Of a stretch of DNA of 64,000 bases, positions 1-9,228 are shown piece after piece (position 1 is the first letter of the stretch; each line of letters begins with the position of its first letter). The DNA is from BOG-938 sp048498155. GTDB lineage: Bacteria > Pseudomonadota > Alphaproteobacteria > Caulobacterales > Caulobacteraceae. Below the pieces are notes generated by a model, which did not search any database, was not told the origin of the DNA, and saw only the letters and a program-made list of their open reading frames with translations. The translations under genes and the position numbers were made by a program. The stretch lies in assembly GCA_048498155.1 (NCBI GenBank), contig JBEHYN010000009.1, positions 5,985 through 69,984 on the forward strand, in the 5' to 3' direction.

Positions 1-173
1 ATGTGAAGCTGCTGGGTCAGGACCAGGGGCAGCATCACATTGGCGAATTCGTTCAAGCTCACGCAGATGCAGGTGACGAACAGGAACGACACGACCTCTT
101 TGATCCCGTAGCCGGGGCTCAGAAGGATCGGGCCGATTCGGGCTTGGGCAGGCGGGTTGGCGACTTTGCTCAT
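1..173 (-). CDS. MFS transporter, N-terminal fragment
   Basis: On the reverse strand an ATG at 173 opens a frame that runs off the left edge (57 residues seen). After a short polar N-terminus it enters hydrophobic sequence (VVSFLFVTCICVSL, then MLPLVL), as expected for the first membrane helix of a major facilitator permease. It lies 15 nt downstream of the substrate-binding protein gene on the same strand, so the two may be co-transcribed. The family call rests on this fragment only; the substrate is unknown. Confidence 0.5.
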   Translation of the reverse strand, partial: MSKVANPPAQARIGPILLSPGYGIKEVVSFLFVTCICVSLNEFANVMLPLVLTQQLH

Positions 174-188
174 GGGTTCCAGCACTAA

Positions 189-1250
189 CTAGGGCAGCGA
201 CTTGGCGTAGGTTTCGAACGCTGCGTGATCGAAATCGTTGGCGGCCGCGACGAATTGGTCTGTGACGACGTCGCTAGCCGAAATTCGTTTGGCGATCACC
301 CCCGCGCTCACCATCAGATCGATGTAGGTCTGGATGCCCGCCTCTGTGATCGCGCCGATCCGGTTACCCTGTGGGTTGCCGGCCGGCAGATAGTCCTGCC
401 AGGCGTTCAGTTGGGCGATTTTTCGGGTCAACTGGGCCTCGCCGTAGGGTTTGCCCAGGGCGTCGAGGATGGCGCGCGCTGCGGCTCGGGGATTGTAACG
501 GATCAGCAGATCAGCCTTGACGATGGCCCGGGCGAACCGCTTCACCGCGTCGCCCTTGGCGGCCATCACGGCCGGAGAAACCGCATAGCCGGAATTGGTC
601 ACGTCCTGCAAAGCGGGGTGGCCGAAGATGCGCAGCTTCTGGCCGGCGATGATGTAGGGAATGAATTCATAATAGGGAAGGGCTGCAGCGTTCACCCGGC
701 CGGACAGCAAGGCGCCCATGGCGTCGTCGTCCTTGCCGATGGTCACCAGGGTGTACTCCGAGGGCTTCACGCCCGCCACCGTCAGGCCCGACATGGTCGC
801 GCCCATCGCCGTGGCGCCGTCTGACGAGTGTACGCCGATGGTCTTGCCTTTGAAGTCGGCGAGGGAATTGATCGGGCTGCTTTCCAGCACAGCGTAGACA
901 TAGGTGAACTTGGCCGCCCGCGAGAGAAACATCTTCAAGCGGATGCCCTTGTAGAAGTCGGTGACCAGCGGCTCGATGCCGATAGGGCAGATGTCGAACT
1001 CACCCGCTGAACAGGTCGTGCGGGCTTCAACTGAGCCTTTGACCAAGGTCAATGTGACTTGCAGGTGCTCCTGTTTATAGAAGCCCGCGCCTTCGGCGGT
1101 GAGATTGAGGGTATTCATGAGTTCCGGCGTCTGTCCGCCCAGAACCAGCTTAAGGGTGTCGTCCGCCTTGGCCGGGCCGTGCGCCAGGGTCAGCGCCGCG
1201 AGCGCACCCATGACGGCGCCGAGGGCCGAGCGGAAGGACTTCGTAGGCAT
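189..1250 (-). CDS. ABC-type substrate-binding protein (NMT1/SsuA-like)
   Basis: Predicted periplasmic solute-binding protein of the nitrate/sulfonate/thiamine-precursor class, 353 aa from the ATG at 1250. That start is preferred to one 165 nt upstream because it leads directly into a signal peptide (basic MPTKSFR, hydrophobic core, AKA cleavage site near residue 29), whereas the upstream part is Arg-rich and not protein-like. The body has the family pattern: a GGQTPE-like first strand, FYKQEHLQV, then ADFKGKTIGV. No ABC permease or ATPase is visible beside it; the next gene is an MFS permease, so its transport partner is unclear. Confidence 0.75.
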   Translation of the reverse strand: MPTKSFRSALGAVMGALAALTLAHGPAKADDTLKLVLGGQTPELMNTLNLTAEGAGFYKQEHLQVTLTLVKGSVEARTTCSAGEFDICPIGIEPLVTDFYKGIRLKMFLSRAAKFTYVYAVLESSPINSLADFKGKTIGVHSSDGATAMGATMSGLTVAGVKPSEYTLVTIGKDDDAMGALLSGRVNAAALPYYEFIPYIIAGQKLRIFGHPALQDVTNSGYAVSPAVMAAKGDAVKRFARAIVKADLLIRYNPRAAARAILDALGKPYGEAQLTRKIAQLNAWQDYLPAGNPQGNRIGAITEAGIQTYIDLMVSAGVIAKRISASDVVTDQFVAAANDFDHAAFETYAKSLP

Positions 1251-1484
1251 CGCGCGTGGCGTCCTTTGTCCGGGGCGGTGGCGTCGTGGTTTAAATCGGA
1301 AGTCGCTGCGCCGCCTGGGTCGTTGCAGCCTATGTCCGCGCCGGCTCGGCGTTGCCGCCGCCAGAGTCAAGACGTCCTCCCGAGCCCAGACTTCGTTATT
1401 AAATCCATGTTTCACGTTGCCGCATTGTTTGTCAAACTACGGAGGGATAACCCAGGATCAACAAAAGCAACGGCTCGGGGAGGC

Positions 1485-3242
1485 ATGATGCGCGCAGTCG
1501 GGTTTTTGCGTCTTGACGACGATCGGGGCGCATCCGTGGGTCGTCGCCCCAGGGTCCGCCGACCCCTGAGTCTTTTCGCGGCGCTGTGGCTCGTCCTGAT
1601 CGCCGGAGTTCCGGCTCACGCTCAGGTCACCGCCCAGCGACTAGTGAACGCCGCCGAGGAGCCCGCCAACTGGCTGACCTACTCGGGGACCTACGCCAGC
1701 GACCGCTACAGCACGCTGGATCAGATCACCTCGGCCAACGTCAGGAACCTGGAGCTGAAGTGGGTGTACCAGGCTGCTGTCGCCGGCGGATGGCAGACCT
1801 CGCCCTTGGTGGTCGACGGGATGATGTATATCACCCAGCGGCCTAATGACGTGGTCGCCCTGGACGCCAAGACCGGACGGGTGTTCTGGATCTATCACCA
1901 CGCCCTGGGTCCGGCGCCGAACGTCTGCTGCGGGTCCAACAACAGGGGCCTAGCGATCCTGGGCGACACCCTGTTCATGGGCACCTTGGACGCCCACCTC
2001 GTCGCCATCGACGCCAAGACCGGCCGTCCCCTGTGGAACATCAAGGTCGCCAACAGCGAGGCGGGCTATTCGATCACGCATGCCCCGCTGGTGATCAAGG
2101 ACAAGGTTCTGGTGGGCATGGGCGGGGGCGAATTCGGCATCCGCGGCTTCATCGCCGCCTTCGACGCCAAGACCGGCAAGGAGGCCTGGCGTTTCAACAC
2201 CATTCCGGCGCCGGGCGAGCCGGGCTCGGAGACCTGGGAGAAATGCCCGCCCAATCCGGCGACCCTTTGCGACCCTGAGGCCTGGAAGCATGGCGGCGGC
2301 TCGGTGTGGGTCACCGGCTCCTACGATCCACAGCTCAATCTGACCTACTGGGGCGTGGGTAACGCCGGACCGGACTACAATAACCAGCAGCGTCCGGGCG
2401 ATGACCTGTACGCGGGCTCGGTGGTGGCCCTGGACGCCGACACCGGAAAGCTCAAGTGGCATTATCAGTTTACGCCGCACGATCGGTACGACTTCGACGC
2501 CGTGCAGGTTCCGGTGCTGGCCGATATCGTTTGGAAGGGTCAGCCGGTGAAGGCCATGCTGTGGGCCAACCGCAACGGCTTCTTCTATGTGCTGAACCGC
2601 GCCACCGGCCAGTTCCTGCAGGGCAAGCCCTTCGCCAAGGTCAATTGGGCCAGCGGCATCGACGACAAGGGCGTGCCGATCCAGACGCCGCAACCCCCTG
2701 GACAGCCGACCTGGCCGGGCAACCAGGGCGCCACCAACTGGTTCTCCCCCTCCTACAGCCCGCGCACCAAGCTGTTCTATGTGTCGGTTTGGGAAGACTA
2801 CGCGACGGTCTTCGGCGGCTACCCAGCCGAGTACCACGAGGGTCGCGGTTTCGGCGGCGGCGTTCTGCACGACTACGAGCCGATTCCCGGCGCGCCGGGC
2901 CTTTCCAATCTCGGCCAGCGCAAACCGATCAATAATTGGACCGAGACGGCGGGACACGGCTCGATCCAGGCGATCGATCCGCTCACCGGCGAAAAGACAT
3001 GGCGTTTTCCCATGAGCGACGTCAGCGACAGCGGCATTCTGACCACCGCCGGCGATGTTCTGTTCACCGGTGGGCGCGAGGGCTACTTTCAGGCGCTTGA
3101 CGCCAAGACCGGCGCCCTGCTGTGGAAGGCCAGCCTCGGGTCGCAGGAGATCAACGGGCCGATCACCTACCAGGTGGACGGCAAGCAGTACGTGGCGACG
3201 GTGTCAGGCTTGTCTCTGACGGTTTTTGGCTTGCGCGAGTGA
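1485..3242 (+). CDS. PQQ-dependent alcohol dehydrogenase (first paralogue)
   Basis: Quinoprotein alcohol dehydrogenase, 585 aa, periplasmic, passing electrons to a cytochrome c. The start at 1485 (or 1488) follows GGGGAGG and gives an N-terminal signal ending AHAQ. The protein carries the beta-propeller tryptophan-docking repeats (ALDAKTGRVFW, AIDAKTGRPLW, LDADTGKLKW) and the vicinal disulfide VCCGSNNRG typical of PQQ dehydrogenases. The catalytic region reads YDFD near residues 335-338; this Asp-x-Asp pair is the signature of lanthanide-dependent members, whereas calcium enzymes usually have Ala, Ser or Thr at the second position. Its closest relative in the window is the gene at 4120, with a diheme cytochrome c between them, so the three probably work together. 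Confidence 0.92.
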   Translation: MMRAVGFLRLDDDRGASVGRRPRVRRPLSLFAALWLVLIAGVPAHAQVTAQRLVNAAEEPANWLTYSGTYASDRYSTLDQITSANVRNLELKWVYQAAVAGGWQTSPLVVDGMMYITQRPNDVVALDAKTGRVFWIYHHALGPAPNVCCGSNNRGLAILGDTLFMGTLDAHLVAIDAKTGRPLWNIKVANSEAGYSITHAPLVIKDKVLVGMGGGEFGIRGFIAAFDAKTGKEAWRFNTIPAPGEPGSETWEKCPPNPATLCDPEAWKHGGGSVWVTGSYDPQLNLTYWGVGNAGPDYNNQQRPGDDLYAGSVVALDADTGKLKWHYQFTPHDRYDFDAVQVPVLADIVWKGQPVKAMLWANRNGFFYVLNRATGQFLQGKPFAKVNWASGIDDKGVPIQTPQPPGQPTWPGNQGATNWFSPSYSPRTKLFYVSVWEDYATVFGGYPAEYHEGRGFGGGVLHDYEPIPGAPGLSNLGQRKPINNWTETAGHGSIQAIDPLTGEKTWRFPMSDVSDSGILTTAGDVLFTGGREGYFQALDAKTGALLWKASLGSQEINGPITYQVDGKQYVATVSGLSLTVFGLRE

Positions 3243-3329
3243 CGTCGCCAGGCATACGAGCGCTTAAAGAACAATCCGCCGATCATTCAAACATCAGCGG
3301 TCATTCAGAATCATAGCGAGGGCGCCCAC

Positions 3330-4112
3330 ATGCGCAGACAGTTGCTACCTCTCCTTGCGGTCGTCGGGATTGCCCTGGCCGGCCCCTCGCTGAGCATCGC
3401 CCAGGCGATCGCGGACCACCCGCAAGACTATGCGGCGGCCGACATCGCCTATGGCGCCAAGCTTTACGGCGAGCAGTGCGTGGCCTGTCACGGCTCCAAC
3501 GGCGACGGGGTGGGCGGCATAGACTTCAAGCGCGGGACCTTCCACGCCGTGGTGACCGACCGGGACATGTCTCAGGCGATTGCCAACGGGGTGCCGGGCA
3601 AGGGCATGCCGGCGTTCAAGCTGGATCCCTCCGAGGTCACCGGGATCGTCGCCTATATCCGCAACTTCAATTCCGTCGACCGCTCCACCGTCAAACTGGG
3701 CGATGCGGCCAGGGGCCGGGCGATTTTCGAGGGCAAGGGCGAGTGCGGGACCTGTCACCGGGTGGGCAATGTGGGACCGCGATCAGCGCCAAACCTAAGC
3801 GATGTCGGCGCGGCGCGCAGCGCGGCCCAGATTCAGCGCACCTTGACCGATCCTTCCAGCCAGATGATGCCGATCAATCGTCCGGTGCATATCGTCACCC
3901 GCGACGGCAAGGTCATCGACGGTCGACGGCTGAACGAAGATACCTATTCCCTGCAGTTGATGGACAACCACGAAAACCTAGTGTCGCTCAACAAGGCGGA
4001 TGTGAAGGAATACGTCATCAGCACCAAGTCTCCCATGCCGGCCTATAAGGACCGCCTGACCGAAGGCGAAATGGCTGACTTGTTGGCTTATCTGCTTTCG
4101 CTAAAGGGATAG
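3330..4112 (+). CDS. Diheme c-type cytochrome
   Basis: Periplasmic electron carrier, 260 aa, with a signal peptide (about residues 1-25, ending SIAQA) and two CxxCH haem-binding motifs, CVACH at residue 50 and CGTCH at residue 139. GMPAF near residue 92 offers a Met ligand for the first haem. It sits between two PQQ dehydrogenase genes, 87 nt after the first and 7 nt before the second, so it is very likely their electron acceptor. The C-terminal part (SPMPAYKDRLTE, LLAYLLSLK) is the usual end of a class I cytochrome domain. Confidence 0.9.
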   Translation: MRRQLLPLLAVVGIALAGPSLSIAQAIADHPQDYAAADIAYGAKLYGEQCVACHGSNGDGVGGIDFKRGTFHAVVTDRDMSQAIANGVPGKGMPAFKLDPSEVTGIVAYIRNFNSVDRSTVKLGDAARGRAIFEGKGECGTCHRVGNVGPRSAPNLSDVGAARSAAQIQRTLTDPSSQMMPINRPVHIVTRDGKVIDGRRLNEDTYSLQLMDNHENLVSLNKADVKEYVISTKSPMPAYKDRLTEGEMADLLAYLLSLKG

Positions 4113-4119
4113 TCACAGT

Positions 4120-5814
4120 ATGCGACCCATGATCGCCGCGGCGCTCGCCCTCATTCTATTCGCCGCCGCCGGCGCCCCGGCCCGCGCCCAAGTCACCGCC
4201 GAGCGCCTGGCCAACGCCGCCAATGAGCCCGCCAACTGGCTCAGCTATTCGGGCGAACTGTCCGGCCAGCGCTACTCCGCTCTGGATCAGATCACGCCCG
4301 CCAACATTGGCGCCCTGAAGCTGAAGTGGGTCTATCAGGCCGCCGTGGCCGGCGGTTGGCAGACCAGCCCGCTGGTGGTGGACGGGGTGATGTACATCAC
4401 CCAGCGGCCCAACGACGTGGCGGCGTTGGACGCCAAGACGGGCCGGGTGTTCTGGATCTACCACCACAAGCTGGATCCGGTTCAGATCGTCTGCTGCGGG
4501 GCCAACAACCGCGGCCTGGCGATGCTGGACGGGACTCTTTACATGGGAACGCTGGACGCGCGCCTCGTGGCCATCGACGCCAAGTCCGGCAAGCCCCTGT
4601 GGGTCAGCAAGGTGGGCGACAACAAGGCCGGCTATTCCATCACCCTGGCCCCCCTCATCGTGAAGGACAAGGTCGTCGTCGGCGTGGGCGGCGGGGAATA
4701 CGGCATCCGCGGCTATGTGGCGGCCTATGACGCCAAGACCGGTAAGGAGGCCTGGCGCACCTACACCATCCCCGCGCCGGGCGAGCCGGGCTCTGAGACT
4801 TGGCAGAAGTGCCCGGACAAGACCGTGAGCAAGGTCTACTGCGATCCCGACTCCTGGAAACACGGCGGCGGCCCGGTGTGGATCACCGGCACCTATGACC
4901 CCGCGCTGAACCTGACCTATTGGGGCGCGGGCAATCCCGGGCCGGACTTCAACGACCTGCAGCGGCCGGGCGACAACCTTTTCACCAACTCCGTCTTGGC
5001 CCTGGACGCCGACACCGGCCAGATCAAGTGGCACTATCAGTTCACGCCGCGCGACACCCACGACTACGACGCCACCCAGGTCCCGGTTCTGGCTGACATC
5101 GTCTGGAAGGGCCAACCCACCAAGGCCATGCTGTTCGCCAACCGCAACGGCCTGTTCTATGTGTTCAACCGCGCCACAGGCCAGTTCCTGCTAGGCAAGC
5201 CCTTCGTCAAGGTCACCTGGATGAACGGCTTCGACAAACAGGGCCATCCCATCCAGACGCCCCAGCCCATCGGCAAGCCCAACTGGCCTGGCGACCACGG
5301 GGGCACCAACTGGTACTCGCCCTCCTACAGCCCGCACACTGGCCTGTTCTACATCCCGGCTTGGGAGAACAACTTTTCCACCAACGTCGAGCCGACGCCC
5401 TTCGACTACAAGGCGGGCCGGGGCTTTGAGGGCGGTACGCCGCCGCCTCAGGGAGTGGTGCCCGGCGCGCCGGGTCTGGCGGGCCTGGGCGCCCGCGCGC
5501 CGATCAACGAATGGACCGAGGTCGTCGGCACCGGCGCGGTGATCGCCATCGACCCGCTCACTGGCGAGAGAAAGTGGCGCTATTACATGAGCGACGTGAC
5601 CGAGAGCGGCATCCTGACCACCGGTTCGGACCTGCTGTTCACCGGCGGCCGCGAAGGCTTTTTCCAGGTGCTCAATGCCCGCGACGGCGCCCTGCTGTGG
5701 AAGACCAACCTCGGCGCCGGCATCATGAACGGCCCGATCACCTATGAGGTCGACGGCAAGCAGTACGTGGCGGTGATCGCGGGCCTGTCGCTGTCGGTGT
5801 TTGCGGTGGATTGA
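4120..5814 (+). CDS. PQQ-dependent alcohol dehydrogenase (second paralogue)
   Basis: Second quinoprotein dehydrogenase, 564 aa, closely similar to the product at 1485 throughout (the YQAAVAGGWQTSPLVVDG stretch is shared). It has a signal peptide ending ARAQ, the vicinal cysteines VCCGANNRG, propeller docking motifs and HDYD near residues 314-317, again the Asp-x-Asp form linked to lanthanide use. It begins 7 nt after the cytochrome c stop, so the trio is an operon. The two enzymes probably oxidise different alcohols or act under different conditions; the sequence does not show which. Confidence 0.92.
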   Translation: MRPMIAAALALILFAAAGAPARAQVTAERLANAANEPANWLSYSGELSGQRYSALDQITPANIGALKLKWVYQAAVAGGWQTSPLVVDGVMYITQRPNDVAALDAKTGRVFWIYHHKLDPVQIVCCGANNRGLAMLDGTLYMGTLDARLVAIDAKSGKPLWVSKVGDNKAGYSITLAPLIVKDKVVVGVGGGEYGIRGYVAAYDAKTGKEAWRTYTIPAPGEPGSETWQKCPDKTVSKVYCDPDSWKHGGGPVWITGTYDPALNLTYWGAGNPGPDFNDLQRPGDNLFTNSVLALDADTGQIKWHYQFTPRDTHDYDATQVPVLADIVWKGQPTKAMLFANRNGLFYVFNRATGQFLLGKPFVKVTWMNGFDKQGHPIQTPQPIGKPNWPGDHGGTNWYSPSYSPHTGLFYIPAWENNFSTNVEPTPFDYKAGRGFEGGTPPPQGVVPGAPGLAGLGARAPINEWTEVVGTGAVIAIDPLTGERKWRYYMSDVTESGILTTGSDLLFTGGREGFFQVLNARDGALLWKTNLGAGIMNGPITYEVDGKQYVAVIAGLSLSVFAVD

Positions 5815-5820
5815 GGGGGC

Positions 5821-6183
5821 TCATCCCACAGTAGGCGAACGACGAACGACGCCGACGAAGACGTTCAAATACAAGGCCAGCACGGCGGTGACTATATAGA
5901 CGCCGCGCCAAGCGCCATGCCGTTGGCGGACGTAGAACGCGAAGAGCGCCACGGCCAGGATCACGAGGGAAGTCCCGTCAACGAAGTGCGGCGGACCGAT
6001 GCTTTTCGAATGAAATAGAAAGCCTGTCAGGCTCGTGGCTATGGTCGTGACCAGGAAGACGGTGGTCAGACGTTTTGGAAACCTGGCCCTGAGCATGTCA
6101 GCGAGGGCGATGAGTCCGCTCAGGATGGCGAGCTGGCTGATCAGCACATGGAGCGTGGTGAAGGCGCTCGTGGCATGTCCCAA
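5821..6183 (-). CDS. Small integral membrane protein
   Basis: 120 aa, TTG start at 6183. Four hydrophobic stretches (about residues 8-28, 39-56, 69-85 and 93-112) suggest a four-helix membrane protein. FHSKSIGPPHFVDGTS between helices 2 and 3 recalls small DUF-type membrane proteins of alphaproteobacteria, but I do not recognise the family. It converges on the dehydrogenase operon, with 6 nt between the stop codons. Confidence 0.6.
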   Translation of the reverse strand: MGHATSAFTTLHVLISQLAILSGLIALADMLRARFPKRLTTVFLVTTIATSLTGFLFHSKSIGPPHFVDGTSLVILAVALFAFYVRQRHGAWRGVYIVTAVLALYLNVFVGVVRRSPTVG

Positions 6184-6282
6184 AACCTTAGGTGCCCCTC
6201 CGGCGAATTCCTGACCGCCTTAGATTGAATGCAAGCCTGGAGCTGAGTCCGTTCCACCGGCGCGGGAGTCCATGGTCCGCGG

Positions 6283-6585
6283 CTAGATCAACCAGGTTAT
6301 GGGTTGGAGGATGCTAGAAGCCCAGATCGCGGTGGCGACCAGAGCCGCGATCTGGAGCGCGGCGATGAGCCAAAGCTGGGTGCGAAACGGCTCCTTGCGG
6401 GTCTTGTGCCTTAGCATCCGCTGGGCCGCAAACGCGCCAAAGGTGCCGCCAATTAACGCCATCTGGAGCAGAACGCGTTCCGGCACGCGCCTGACGCCTT
6501 CGATGGCGCGCCGCTTGTCGCTGGCGAAGACGCCGAAGGTCATCGCGTTGATCGTCAGGAGGTAGAGGATGGCGTACTGGACCAT
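6283..6585 (-). CDS. DUF1294 family membrane protein
   Basis: 100 aa from the ATG at 6585. The sequence fits DUF1294: FASDKRRA near the N-terminus, RVPERVLLQMALIGGTFGAF, then MLRHKTRKEPF followed by a C-terminal helix. Two to three membrane helices. Function unknown in the family. The start was moved inward from an upstream in-frame ATG because the upstream residues are Arg/Cys-rich and not like the family. Confidence 0.75.
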   Translation of the reverse strand: MVQYAILYLLTINAMTFGVFASDKRRAIEGVRRVPERVLLQMALIGGTFGAFAAQRMLRHKTRKEPFRTQLWLIAALQIAALVATAIWASSILQPITWLI

Positions 6586-6797
6586 AACCAACCATCCGAC
6601 ACAGCGATTACCGAAGGCTTTCCGGCAGCGGCGCCTGTCGGATAGGGATCGCAAGGTCTGCGTTCCGGAGCAGTTTCAAGGTGCGTCCGTGCCAGATAGC
6701 CAACCCAAGCGCCGTGTGATCTGGATCCCGGCCTTGGCTGCTCCGCGCCGCCCTACGGGTCGCCGGGAGGAGCGGATTGGGTGGATAGGCTTGAAGC
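6586..6797. other. Intergenic region, nothing recognised
   Basis: About 210 nt between the divergent membrane-protein start and the uvrB stop. I see no clear promoter, repeat or RNA in it. Confidence 0.4.
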
Positions 6798-9023
6798 CTA
6801 CAACCGACCCTTCCGAAACCGCTCCGCCGCCTCCGCCCGCGCCTGGGCCCTCGCGCGCTTGGGCGCCGCGCGGTCGACCTCTTCGCCCGCCCCGGTCATG
6901 ACCTCGTTGGCGAACTCTAAATCCAGCATCTTCAGGCGCTTGATCTCGTCGCGCATCCTGGCGGCGGTTTCGAACTCCAGGTCGGCGGCGGCCTGGCGCA
7001 TCTTGGCTTCCAGGTCGCGCAGCGTCGCCTGGAAGTTGGAACCGAGGAACGGCTTGGCGTCCTCGGCCACCCCGGCGCTGACGGTCACCCGGTCGGCGCG
7101 TTCATAGGGGCTGTTGAGGATGTCCTTGATGTCGCGCCGCACGCTCTCGGGCGTGATGCCGTGCTCGAGGTTATAACTATTTTGCTTTTCCCGGCGGCGG
7201 TTGGTTTCGGCGATGGCCCGCTCCATCGAGCCGGTCATCTGGTCGGCATAGAGGATGACTCGCCCGTCGATATTGCGCGCGGCGCGGCCGATGGTCTGGA
7301 TCAGGCTGGTCTCCGAGCGCAGGAAACCTTCCTTGTCTGCGTCCAATATGGCCACCAAGCCGCACTCGGGAATGTCCAGGCCCTCGCGCAACAGGTTGAT
7401 GCCCACCAGGGCGTCGAAGGCGCCCAGGCGCAGGTCGCGGATGATCTCGATCCGCTCCAGGGTGTCGATGTCCGAGTGCATGTAGCGCACGCGCAGGCCC
7501 TGCTCGTGCATATATTCAGACAGGTCCTCGGCCATCTTCTTGGTCAGCACCGTGACCAGGGTTCGATAGCCCGCCTTGGCCGTGTCGCGCACCTCGGCGA
7601 TCACGTCATCCACCTGGCTGAAGCCGCCTTTCGAGACGGGCCGGATTTCCACCGGCGGGTCGATCAGTCCGGTGGGGCGGATGACCTGTTCAACGAACAC
7701 GCCGCCCGCTTGCTCCAACTCCCACTGGGCGGGGGTGGCGGAGACCTCCACGGTCTGCGGCCGCATGGCCTCCCACTCCTCGAACTTGAGCGGGCGGTTG
7801 TCCATGGCCGAGGGCAGGCGGAAGCCATACTCGGCCAGGGTGAACTTGCGGCGGTAGTCGCCTTTGTACATGGCCCCAATCTGCGGAATGGTTTGGTGGC
7901 TCTCGTCCACGAACAGCAGGGCGTTGTCGGGGATGTATTCGAAGAAGGTCGGCGGCGGCTCGCCCTGCCGACGGCCGGTCAGATAGCGGCTGTAGTTTTC
8001 GATGCCGGCGCACGAGCCGGTGGTCTCCATCATCTCCAGATCAAAGGTGGTGCGCTGTTCCAACCGCTGCGCTTCCAGCAGCTTGCCGTTGGCGACCAGC
8101 CAGTCCAGCCGTTCCTTCAGCTCCGCCTTGATCGAAGTGATCGCCTGTTTCAGGGTCGGGCGAGGGGTCACATAGTGGCTGTTGGCGTAGACCCTGATCT
8201 GCGGCAGGTCGGCGGTCTTCTTGCCGGTGAGGGGATCAAATTCGCTGATCGCCTCCACCTCGTCGCCGAAAAAGCTCACGCGCCAGGCGCGATCTTCGTA
8301 GTGGGCGGGGAAGATTTCCAGCACGTCGCCGCGCTTGCGGAAGGTGCCGCGCTCGAAGGCCGCGTCATTGCGCCGGTACTGCTGGGCCACCAGATCGGCC
8401 AGCAGCTTCTTCTCGTCCACCCGGTCGCCGACCTTCAGGGTGAAGGTCATGGCGGTATAGGTTTCCACCGAGCCGATGCCGTAGATGCAGCTGACCGAGG
8501 CGACCACGATCACATCGTCGCGCTCAAGGATCGCCCGGGTGGCCGAGTGGCGCATCCGGTCGATCTGCTCATTGATGGAGCTGTCTTTTTCTATGTAGGT
8601 ATCTGTCCGAGGGACATAGGCCTCTGGCTGATAATAGTCGTAGTAGCTGACGAAATACTCCACCGCGTTGTCGGGGAAGAAGCTCTTGAACTCGCTGTAG
8701 AGCTGGGCGGCGAGGGTCTTGTTGTGGGCCAGGATCAGGGCGGGCCGCTGGGTCTGCTCGATCACCTTGGCCATGGTGAAGGTCTTGCCCGAACCGGTGA
8801 CGCCCAGCAGCACCTGGTCCTGCTCGCCGCGCTCGATACCTTCCGACAGTTCGGCGATGGCGGTGGGCTGATCGCCTGCGGGTTCATAGTCCGACACCAG
8901 CTTGAACCGCCCGCCGCCCTCGGCCTTCTCCGGTCGCTGGGGACGATGCGGCGTCCATAGGGTGGGCGCGAAGTCCTGCACGAATTGGGCGGGCGCTTCT
9001 TCAAGACCGGGGGAACGGGGCAT
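6798..9023 (-). CDS. uvrB: UvrABC system protein B
   Basis: DNA-damage recognition helicase-like subunit of nucleotide excision repair, 741 aa from the ATG at 9023. Visible landmarks in order: Walker A GVTGSGKTFTMA, the beta-hairpin region YYDYYQPEAYVP, DESH Walker B, helicase motifs LREGLDIPE and QTIGRAARN, and a C-terminal UVR domain for UvrC contact. Length is normal for alphaproteobacteria. It is divergent from glnE, separated by a 205-nt region with repeats and a palindrome. Confidence 0.97.
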   Translation of the reverse strand: MPRSPGLEEAPAQFVQDFAPTLWTPHRPQRPEKAEGGGRFKLVSDYEPAGDQPTAIAELSEGIERGEQDQVLLGVTGSGKTFTMAKVIEQTQRPALILAHNKTLAAQLYSEFKSFFPDNAVEYFVSYYDYYQPEAYVPRTDTYIEKDSSINEQIDRMRHSATRAILERDDVIVVASVSCIYGIGSVETYTAMTFTLKVGDRVDEKKLLADLVAQQYRRNDAAFERGTFRKRGDVLEIFPAHYEDRAWRVSFFGDEVEAISEFDPLTGKKTADLPQIRVYANSHYVTPRPTLKQAITSIKAELKERLDWLVANGKLLEAQRLEQRTTFDLEMMETTGSCAGIENYSRYLTGRRQGEPPPTFFEYIPDNALLFVDESHQTIPQIGAMYKGDYRRKFTLAEYGFRLPSAMDNRPLKFEEWEAMRPQTVEVSATPAQWELEQAGGVFVEQVIRPTGLIDPPVEIRPVSKGGFSQVDDVIAEVRDTAKAGYRTLVTVLTKKMAEDLSEYMHEQGLRVRYMHSDIDTLERIEIIRDLRLGAFDALVGINLLREGLDIPECGLVAILDADKEGFLRSETSLIQTIGRAARNIDGRVILYADQMTGSMERAIAETNRRREKQNSYNLEHGITPESVRRDIKDILNSPYERADRVTVSAGVAEDAKPFLGSNFQATLRDLEAKMRQAAADLEFETAARMRDEIKRLKMLDLEFANEVMTGAGEEVDRAAPKRARAQARAEAAERFRKGRL

Positions 9024-9059
9024 GAACACAAGGTAGGGGGTGGAGCAGGCATTGGCTAG

Positions 9060-9162
9060 GTGCGACTCGTCCTCCACCGCGCAGCGGGGGAGGGGGACCA
9101 CGAAGTGGTGGAGGGCGCGTGCCCAGCCTACGCCCCCTCAGTCAGCTTCGCTGCCGTCAAAA
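9060..9162. repeat. Palindromic GC-rich intergenic repeat
   Basis: Between uvrB and glnE lies a mosaic of short GC-rich inverted units (CCTCCACCGCGCAGCGGGGG, then CCACGAAGTGGTGG, then CCCCCTCAGTCAGCTTCGCTG). Similar units are common as dispersed repeats between genes in Caulobacterales genomes. Boundaries are approximate. Confidence 0.5.
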
Positions 9163-9180
9163 GCGATCAAATATGATCGC
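9163..9180. promoter_or_regulatory. Perfect palindrome before glnE (GCGATCA-N4-TGATCGC)
   Basis: Seven-base arms with a four-base AATA spacer, 49 nt before the glnE start, in the space between divergent uvrB and glnE. It has the shape of a dimeric regulator site. The regulator is unknown. Confidence 0.5.
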
Positions 9181-9228
9181 GTTGACCCCCCGCTTTGCGG
9201 TGGAGCACGAGCATGCCATCGTCCCCCT

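Noticed and set aside
1950..2957. Long open frame antisense to the first PQQ dehydrogenase
   Set aside because: Shadow of a highly conserved gene; a similar shadow occurs opposite its paralogue at 4156-5115.
7161..8960. Long open frame (599 codons) antisense to uvrB
   Set aside because: Its composition is that of a GC-rich shadow; the uvrB strand has every family motif, and the antisense product resembles nothing.
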